A stretch of 16,168 bases of DNA, taken from positions 1-16,168 of the forward strand of contig JASEIO010000035.1 in assembly GCA_030017475.1 (NCBI GenBank), given 5' to 3'. Under the pieces are notes generated by a model, which worked only from the letters and a program-made list of their open reading frames with translations, was not told the origin of the DNA and made no database searches. How positions within the stretch are numbered: the stretch's first letter is position 1; each line of letters begins with the position of its first letter. The DNA comes from a bacterium. Lineage in GTDB: Bacteria; UBA9089; JASEIO01. A program made the translations under genes and the position numbers. Shown in pieces: positions 6,134 through 11,976 of the stretch.

Positions 6134-6770
6134 GGATGCCCTCATGACACTGTATACAAGGGGATTCTTCCATTACCTCTTTGTGGATGATCTCCTCTGT
6201 ATCTTTAAGCTCTTTATGACAAATTAAGCAGCTTTCTTTTTCTTCTGATACCTTATGACACATAAAACATGCCTTTTTATCTACCTCCATATGTATCTCT
6301 TTATTCCTTTTGTGACAATCTGAACAGCCTAAACCTTCTAAATGGGATTTGTGACTGAACAACATTCCACTATAGAATAACCTTTTCTCTTCCAATCTTT
6401 TGGCGTTATGGCAACCTTCTCTTAGGCAGCTTTCTGGCTTTATCTTGACCTCCAACTCTTCCATATCATATTTTCCGGTTGCAGATCTTATTACCTCTCG
6501 TGGAATACCTGCCTCTCCTTTTATAAATCCAACCAAACCAGGTTCATAGTGGCATTTAAAACATTCAATCCCTTTATGAGAGGATCTCTCAAAGGATTCG
6601 ACTGATGCCTTCATATTATGACAAATAGTACAAAATCTTGGATGTTCAGTAACTTTAAGGATGATAGGGATAGCAATGATAACGCATAAAAAGGCAAATG
6701 CTCCAATAACCACACATATGGATAGGGATTTATGCCTTAGGAATATATTTTTTTGCTTCGGGACTAACAC
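6123..6770 (-). CDS. Membrane-anchored heptaheme cytochrome c (NapC/NrfH-type N-terminus plus c3-like part)
   Basis: A 215-aa protein with one N-terminal membrane helix (about 16-38) and a periplasmic domain with seven heme sites: CTICH 47-51, CFKCH 70-74, CLREGCH 115-121 (CX4CH), CSDCH 149-153, CFMCH 168-172, CLICH 181-185 and CIQCH 205-209. The first two, with CTICHNM, SSHKG and YEPGLVG, match the NapC/NirT/NrfH quinol-oxidising module. The rest, with a CX4CH heme and the FSHKSH stretch before CSDCH, resembles cytochrome c3/c7 domains. Its likely role is moving electrons between menaquinol and periplasmic carriers; here the partner may be the formate dehydrogenase, which lacks its own cytochrome b. 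Translation starts at GTG directly after the preceding TAA, with the AGGAGG site lying in the last codons of the preceding gene. Confidence 0.88.
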   Translation of the reverse strand: MLVPKQKNIFLRHKSLSICVVIGAFAFLCVIIAIPIILKVTEHPRFCTICHNMKASVESFERSSHKGIECFKCHYEPGLVGFIKGEAGIPREVIRSATGKYDMEELEVKIKPESCLREGCHNAKRLEEKRLFYSGMLFSHKSHLEGLGCSDCHKRNKEIHMEVDKKACFMCHKVSEEKESCLICHKELKDTEEIIHKEVMEESPCIQCHEGIHAK

Positions 6771-7724
6771 TTATCCTCCTTTTAGTACTACCTTATAAAG
6801 AAAGGAATCCAGTAATATTCCACCAAATAAAAGCATTTCATATAAAGATGCTACATTGAATGCAAGAAGAGCCCGTTTCTTATTAATTGGATCTTGGATT
6901 AATCTAATTCCAGCTGATACAGCCATTAGCCCTGAAAGAACAGCTATAATTAAATATACATATGTTAGGTTTGTAGCAAAGTATAAGGCTATACTTACTA
7001 TCCAGGTTAAGAAAAGAAAGACCACTCCTAAGATTGATGCACTCTTTGGGGAAGGGACAAAGAATAATGCTGGTACTTCTGTCCTCAATTTCTCCTTTAC
7101 TTTCTGAACAGGATGCACAGGAGAGTAGACCATAATATGTCCAGCCTGCCAAAGTAAGCCTAAGAGATATAAGACCCAAGGTAAAGGATTACTAAATAGG
7201 GTTTGAGGAGAGAATGCTGCCCAACCACCAATAGGAAATAATCCTATTATTGGTGGAAGGGTAAGGTAACCTATTCTATCTCGTAAGTATATTGAATAAA
7301 TACAGCCGAGGATTAATGCTATTAATAAGATTATAAAGGTAGTTGTATTAAAAACAATCCATGATATGAAAAGGGCTATTACAAAGAGGATAATGGAATA
7401 TAGCAATGCCTCTGACTCCTTTACCCTTTTAGCTGGGATAGGTCTATTTGGCCAAACAAGTTTGTCTCTCTTTCTATCAGCCCAATCATTAAAGGCATGG
7501 ATACCAAATGTTGCAATCAAGACTGCCAAAGATCCCAATATACATTTATCTAATGGTGGAAATCCCTTAATTGAAAGTACAGCTCCAGCTCCTGCAATTA
7601 ATGGTCCCATCATAGCAAGGATTGGTCTTGTTATATCCACAAACCCTATTGCCCGTTCTGCTGTTGTATATCTATCCTTTGTTGAAGTTGTCCCATAACC
7701 CATCCATCTTGCGAACAAACCCAT
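6771..7724 (-). CDS. UbiA-family membrane prenyltransferase, atypical second motif
   Basis: A 317-aa polytopic membrane protein with roughly seven to nine hydrophobic helices. The first Asp motif NDWADRKRD (79-87) and the NRPIP stretch (93-97) are typical of UbiA enzymes, which attach prenyl chains to aromatic rings or other acceptors. YSIYLRDRIGYLTLPPIIG near 143-161 also fits. Where the family has a second Asp motif (DxxxD before a small-residue stretch), this protein has SPVHPVQKVKEKLRTEVPA (201-219) with no Asp, so metal-diphosphate binding there should differ. It may act in quinone, heme-like or lipid prenylation, or have a changed reaction; the substrate is unknown. GGAGGTGAGG precedes the ATG. 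Its last codons AAA GGA GGA TAA form the ribosome site of the following cytochrome gene, so the two are translationally linked. Confidence 0.82.
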   Translation of the reverse strand: MGLFARWMGYGTTSTKDRYTTAERAIGFVDITRPILAMMGPLIAGAGAVLSIKGFPPLDKCILGSLAVLIATFGIHAFNDWADRKRDKLVWPNRPIPAKRVKESEALLYSIILFVIALFISWIVFNTTTFIILLIALILGCIYSIYLRDRIGYLTLPPIIGLFPIGGWAAFSPQTLFSNPLPWVLYLLGLLWQAGHIMVYSPVHPVQKVKEKLRTEVPALFFVPSPKSASILGVVFLFLTWIVSIALYFATNLTYVYLIIAVLSGLMAVSAGIRLIQDPINKKRALLAFNVASLYEMLLFGGILLDSFLYKVVLKGG

Positions 7725-7781
7725 CTCCTCACCTCCAAAATGAAACCTTACTATTTACAAACCTCTATGCCTTTATCCAAA

Positions 7782-8567
7782 TTATACCAATCTTATACAT
7801 CGGGAGATTTCTGATATCTCACTCCAGACCTGATTTAGTTTTGATTCATCACCAGACATAATTATAAGCACTCCAATATTGGTAAATAAAGCGAAGAATA
7901 GGCCATCAAGTTTCTCACGAAAGGCTTCATAGATACCTTTAACCTTACTTGGCATGGAAAAGGCCTTTAAGAGGCTGTGTTCTGAAGGTATCTTATCCTC
8001 AATAAATCTATTTTCTAAAAATTCTGGTAAGGTTTGACTCCCCTTCTTACCCATTCCTTCTGGAAAGATAGATACAAATCCCTTTTTAGGTAAGCCAATT
8101 AACCTTGCTCCAAAGTCATTTATAAAGAATACATTAGTAGCATCCTTTGGAATAAACTTTTCCGGTATTTCACTTTCAAAAAATTGTACCTCTTTTTTCT
8201 CCCTCTTTTGAATAGGTATAACCAAATCTAATATCTCAAACTTCTGAGGGTAAATCTTATGAGGTGAACCTTCTACAATCCTATGCAGAGGATACCCAAC
8301 ATTATAAAGAGGCATAAGATCTTTTCCATATTGAAAGGTTCCATCACGGGACTTGGCCTTTATCCAAAACACATGACTTGAAAATGTGCCCTCTTTTAAC
8401 GAATTATAGCCCAATCCACCTTCAAATAAAAATTGGGATATCTTCTTTTTATTACTTAAAGGTTCAACCAGTAACTCATAATCCTTTATCTCAGCATATA
8501 TCTCCTTTAATGTAGTATCTCCACTTATCTTTATAATTTCATCCGCAATCTTCTCTATCTTAACCAT
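7782..8567 (-). CDS. Unrecognised 261-aa cytoplasmic protein
   Basis: I do not recognise a family. It appears soluble: no signal peptide, no clear membrane helix and a single Cys near the C-terminus, so it is not an iron-sulfur or heme protein. The N-terminus (about 1-65) is mixed charged. The middle has aromatic-rich stretches such as YNVGYPLHRIVEGSPHKIYP (near 88-107). A likely alpha/beta core follows (FINDFGARLIGLPKKGFVSI), then a hydrophobic segment GLFFALFTNIGVLIIMSGDE near the C-terminus that looks like two buried strands. The start is supported by AAGGAG five bases before the ATG. It lies between the GlpC-like gene and the UbiA-like gene, all co-oriented with short gaps, so a role tied to the redox or prenyl genes is plausible but unproven. 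Confidence 0.75.
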   Translation of the reverse strand: MVKIEKIADEIIKISGDTTLKEIYAEIKDYELLVEPLSNKKKISQFLFEGGLGYNSLKEGTFSSHVFWIKAKSRDGTFQYGKDLMPLYNVGYPLHRIVEGSPHKIYPQKFEILDLVIPIQKREKKEVQFFESEIPEKFIPKDATNVFFINDFGARLIGLPKKGFVSIFPEGMGKKGSQTLPEFLENRFIEDKIPSEHSLLKAFSMPSKVKGIYEAFREKLDGLFFALFTNIGVLIIMSGDESKLNQVWSEISEISRCIRLV

Positions 8568-8625
8568 TCTATCTCCTTATCAAAGGAAATATTTAGTCAA
8601 TAAAATTATCTATGATTATCTTGGG

Positions 8626-9729
8626 CTATTTCTTAAGCAATTTTAGTAATAGCTGTGAAATCTCCTGTATATCTACCTTCCCCTCCACTAATTTCGCCCC
8701 ATCCTTAAAATTAACAAAGCAGGTTGGGCAGGTAGTAACGATTACATCTGCACCCTTTTCTACAGCCTCTTCTACTCTGCGTGATGCAATCTTTTTTGCT
8801 ATCCCAGGATCTTGGGATACTAAAGGTCCGCCACAACATATAGCCTCTTCCCTATTATAATCAAATTCCAATAATTCTACTCCTGGAATACTCTGTAAAA
8901 TCTCTCTTGGTTCTTCATAAATCCCTACATGACGTCCAATATCACATCCATCATGATAAATAACCCTTTGATTCAATTCCTTTCCAAATTCCACCCTACC
9001 TTCTTTAATCAATTCGGAAAACAACTGAACTGTATGAAGAACACGGAATTCAGGTGGATACTTGTGTTTTAAATTCTTAAGGCATCCAGGACAGGAGGCA
9101 AATATGGTCTTAACCCCAAGCCTTTCAAATTCCAAAGAATTCTTCTCTACTAATTCATTACCTAAACCTATTTCTCCCATTCTAAATAATGGCTCACCAC
9201 AACAATACTCCAAATTCCCTAAGGTAGTAAAATCAAATTTTACCTTTTCTAATATCTTCATAACAGATCTTGATGTCCTATTTAAAGAATATGAGGCAGC
9301 ACATCCCACAAAATATAAAGCCTCTGATTCCTTAACTTGATAATCTTTAGGAAGCCAGGCCCCTCTTTCCTCCCTTGCCTCTCCAAAAGGATTTGACTTC
9401 TCCCTCACAATCTCTCGCATAGCCTTTTGAGACTCAGGCAATTTACCTTCTCTTGCTAAATCTATCTTTAAGGCATCTATAATCTCAATAAAATTGATCC
9501 CTGTGGGACATATCTCTTCACAATTTGCACATTGAGAACACATATAGATGGAGCGAAACACATCCTCTGTATAGGGAAATTTCCCTTCCAATATCCTTTT
9601 AAATATAAGCATCCTCCCACGTGCAGTAAATCGCTCAAAACCAATCTCTGAAAATACAGGACATCCAAACCTACAATATCCACATGATGCACAGGTATAT
9701 ATGTTCTCCACCAACTCTTGTTTATTCAC
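8626..9729 (-). CDS. GlpC/GlcF-like iron-sulfur oxidoreductase subunit with two CCG domains
   Basis: A 367-aa electron-transfer subunit. Two ferredoxin-type [4Fe-4S] sites lie at the N-terminus (Cys13/16/19/23 and Cys64/67/70/74). They are followed by two cysteine-rich CCG domains (CCG 176-178 with CPGC 213-216; CCG 298-300 with CPTC 334-337), the layout of GlpC, GlcF and HdrD-like proteins. There are no membrane helices, so it is probably a peripheral cytoplasmic protein. It starts at GTG 9729, overlapping the stop of the GlcD-like gene by four bases (GTGA). An AGGAGG lies in the codons for the last Gly residues of that gene. The overlap argues that the two proteins form one complex, passing electrons from the flavin to quinone or another carrier. 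The family is certain; the reductant is not known. Confidence 0.88.
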   Translation of the reverse strand: MNKQELVENIYTCASCGYCRFGCPVFSEIGFERFTARGRMLIFKRILEGKFPYTEDVFRSIYMCSQCANCEEICPTGINFIEIIDALKIDLAREGKLPESQKAMREIVREKSNPFGEAREERGAWLPKDYQVKESEALYFVGCAASYSLNRTSRSVMKILEKVKFDFTTLGNLEYCCGEPLFRMGEIGLGNELVEKNSLEFERLGVKTIFASCPGCLKNLKHKYPPEFRVLHTVQLFSELIKEGRVEFGKELNQRVIYHDGCDIGRHVGIYEEPREILQSIPGVELLEFDYNREEAICCGGPLVSQDPGIAKKIASRRVEEAVEKGADVIVTTCPTCFVNFKDGAKLVEGKVDIQEISQLLLKLLKK

Positions 9730-11174
9730 TTCATCTTTCCTCCTACAAACCGTAATCCCAATCTTAATAACCGGAGTGGTACATAATTGACTAATTCTAA
9801 AGAAAAGACCATAATAGTTGGTATAATTTCCATAGCAATCATAGAAAGGTTCATAAAAATACCTGGGATTTTATAATGGATAGTCTTCCCTGGATTAAGG
9901 ATATTCTTTGGATCAAGCCCTTTCTTTATCCTTCTCATAACCTTCAGAGATTTTCCATGAATTCGAGACATGTGAGGGGTATTATAGACCCCGATACCAT
10001 AAACACAACCTCCATTTTTATAAGCTATATTAGAGATCCGTCTTGTTAAAGAACAGACTCGGAAATACTCGGATTTCTTTCTTTCATCTGTAAGGATTGT
10101 AGGTAAAACAGAGACCATTCCATCTGAATTCACCATGGCTTCAATGCCATATTCTAAGTTCTTAATTAAACCTCTTAAATCTAAGATTGTATCATAAAAC
10201 CTTTTTATAGGAACTTGAAGTTCTGGAGGAAAGATAGTTGGTCCTAAGCCTTTTATAGATAGAATAGTCTTATATCTATTCTCCCATTCTTCTCGAGCCA
10301 AACCTTCTCTATATTTTATCCCTTTGCCACAAATTTCCGTAACTTTAGCCTCATCTCCATCAACAACAAATACCGTCTCCTTTTCTGGAAGATGATGCCC
10401 CTTTTTGTTTAGTAGGGTTATCAAATTCTTGTCTATAAGACTTAAAAAATAGGGTCTAAGCTCGCATAATCTTTCTAATGCCCTGATTGCATCATCCAGT
10501 TTATCGAAACCATACATTAGATAGCTTCTTTTTCCCAGTTTGAATATCTTTAATGTTACCTCTAAGATTATACCTAAGGTTCCCTCAGAGCCTACAAACA
10601 TCCATGAACTCCAGGGATCCGTTTCGATAAGTTCGCCATTAGCTAAAACAACCTTCATTCCAACTATTTGATCTCCAACTGGCCCATGCCTTATAGTTCC
10701 AATACCACCAGAACCACCAGTTGATATAAATCCACCAATAGTTGAAGAAGGACCACTTGATGGATTCGCACCAATTGTATACCCCCTAGCTTCTACATAA
10801 TCTATAACCCTTTTCCATTCACAACCTGTCTGAACACGAACATATTCGTCTTCCGGATTAAACTCCAATATCCTACGCATACCGCATAGGTCTAATACCA
10901 ATCCGCCATCCATAGGTAGCACTCCACCTAAACCGAAGGTCGCACCACCACGTAATGTAACAGGGATATTCTTCAAGTAGGCATATTTCATTATCTCCTT
11001 TACTTCATCTATGGTATTCGGTTTAGCCACTAACTTTGGTCGTAACATACCATAGCCACGTAAAAGCTCATCCGGCATTGGTGCTAAGTCCCGTGAATAG
11101 CAAAGTAAATCTAACTCATGCCGAGAGACCCTATCTTCACCTACAATCTTACTAATATCTTCATAAAGCGTCAT
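9726..11174 (-). CDS. GlcD-like FAD-linked oxidoreductase (type-4 FAD-binding), atypical
   Basis: A 482-aa flavoprotein of the GlcD/D-lactate dehydrogenase group. The FAD-binding half is intact: PVTLRGGAT 71-79, the GPSSTIGGFISTGGSGG region 141-157 and GSEGTLGI 195-202. The C-terminal ending LDPKNILNPGKTI reaches residue 432. Two departures stand out. The metal-site motifs of the family (HxGDGNxH and EHG) are absent; the matching stretches read MVNSDGMVSVLP and GGCVYGIGV. A 50-residue hydrophobic tail (433-482, with IFMNLSMIAMEIIPTIMVF) extends beyond the usual C-terminus and could sit in or on the membrane. Activity on ordinary D-2-hydroxyacids is therefore doubtful. It follows the formate dehydrogenase beta gene by 26 bases with a weak ribosome site, and overlaps the GlpC-like gene. 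There is no signal peptide, so it should face the cytoplasm. Confidence 0.85.
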   Translation of the reverse strand: MTLYEDISKIVGEDRVSRHELDLLCYSRDLAPMPDELLRGYGMLRPKLVAKPNTIDEVKEIMKYAYLKNIPVTLRGGATFGLGGVLPMDGGLVLDLCGMRRILEFNPEDEYVRVQTGCEWKRVIDYVEARGYTIGANPSSGPSSTIGGFISTGGSGGIGTIRHGPVGDQIVGMKVVLANGELIETDPWSSWMFVGSEGTLGIILEVTLKIFKLGKRSYLMYGFDKLDDAIRALERLCELRPYFLSLIDKNLITLLNKKGHHLPEKETVFVVDGDEAKVTEICGKGIKYREGLAREEWENRYKTILSIKGLGPTIFPPELQVPIKRFYDTILDLRGLIKNLEYGIEAMVNSDGMVSVLPTILTDERKKSEYFRVCSLTRRISNIAYKNGGCVYGIGVYNTPHMSRIHGKSLKVMRRIKKGLDPKNILNPGKTIHYKIPGIFMNLSMIAMEIIPTIMVFSLELVNYVPLRLLRLGLRFVGGKMK

Positions 11175-11200
11175 TTTTCAACCAATTACAAATTTACCTA

Positions 11201-11971
11201 TTAAGCTTCGTTATCTCTATTCTTAAAATAGGCTATAGCCAAACCTACTAATGCTGTAGGAAGACCTACCTTTGAAAATGATTTGAAAAGTTCCTTTAGC
11301 CATAAAGAACCTTCTTCTACCGGAGCTACTGGGTTTGAAGGTAGGTCATACAATTCAGGATCACCCAAAGGTAAAAGATAGATCATGTGTAATCCATCCA
11401 ATTCCTTCTCTCCATAGATCCTCACCTTCTTCTCTCTTTGAACCTTATGTGCAAGGGATAGTAATTCCTTTCTATCACCAAACCTGATTGCTCCAGTAGG
11501 ACAGGCTTTGGCGCATGCTGGTTCTAATCCATTAGATACTCTATCCATACAGCCAAAGCACTTCTTCGATTTACCTTCGCCTATTCCGCCATCTAAATGT
11601 GGGACATTGAATGGACATACACTTACACAGGTACCACATCCAATACATTCCTTCTGATTGAATACTACAAACCCTTCATCCGTCCTTATAGCAGCATTCA
11701 CTGGGCAATTCTTGACACATGCAGCATCTGTACAGTGCATGCATTGGTGCTTGCGAAACAACCACTTAATTTCACCATTAACCATTTGCTTTTCAACAAA
11801 CTTTACTAATGTCCAGGTATTCGAAGATAGGTCTTTTGGATTCTGATAACCAGGACCTGAAAAAAACTTAGTCTTTTCTGCAGGGAGTTCATTCCACTGC
11901 TTACAAGCAACCTGGCATCCACGACATGCCATACACTTTGTTAAGTCCAATAGCATAGATTTCTCTGCCAT
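11201..11971 (-). CDS. Formate dehydrogenase iron-sulfur (beta) subunit, FdnH-like
   Basis: A 256-aa electron-transfer subunit with four [4Fe-4S] sites: CMACRGCQVAC 13-23, CMHCTDAACVKNC 77-89, CIGCGTCVSVC 109-119 and CFGCMDRVSNGLEPACAKAC 138-157. Clusters of this kind carry electrons from the molybdenum/tungsten site toward the membrane. A short hydrophobic segment near residues 237-250 (VGLPTALVGLAIAYF) followed by charged residues resembles the C-terminal anchor helix of E. coli FdnH, though the protein is shorter (294 aa in E. coli). It has no signal peptide and would be exported as a passenger of the Tat-targeted alpha subunit. It starts five bases after the alpha gene, and its ribosome site AGAGGGGG overlaps the last alpha codons. 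No FdnI-type cytochrome b gene follows. Confidence 0.92.
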   Translation of the reverse strand: MAEKSMLLDLTKCMACRGCQVACKQWNELPAEKTKFFSGPGYQNPKDLSSNTWTLVKFVEKQMVNGEIKWLFRKHQCMHCTDAACVKNCPVNAAIRTDEGFVVFNQKECIGCGTCVSVCPFNVPHLDGGIGEGKSKKCFGCMDRVSNGLEPACAKACPTGAIRFGDRKELLSLAHKVQREKKVRIYGEKELDGLHMIYLLPLGDPELYDLPSNPVAPVEEGSLWLKELFKSFSKVGLPTALVGLAIAYFKNRDNEA

Positions 11972-11976
11972 CTATA

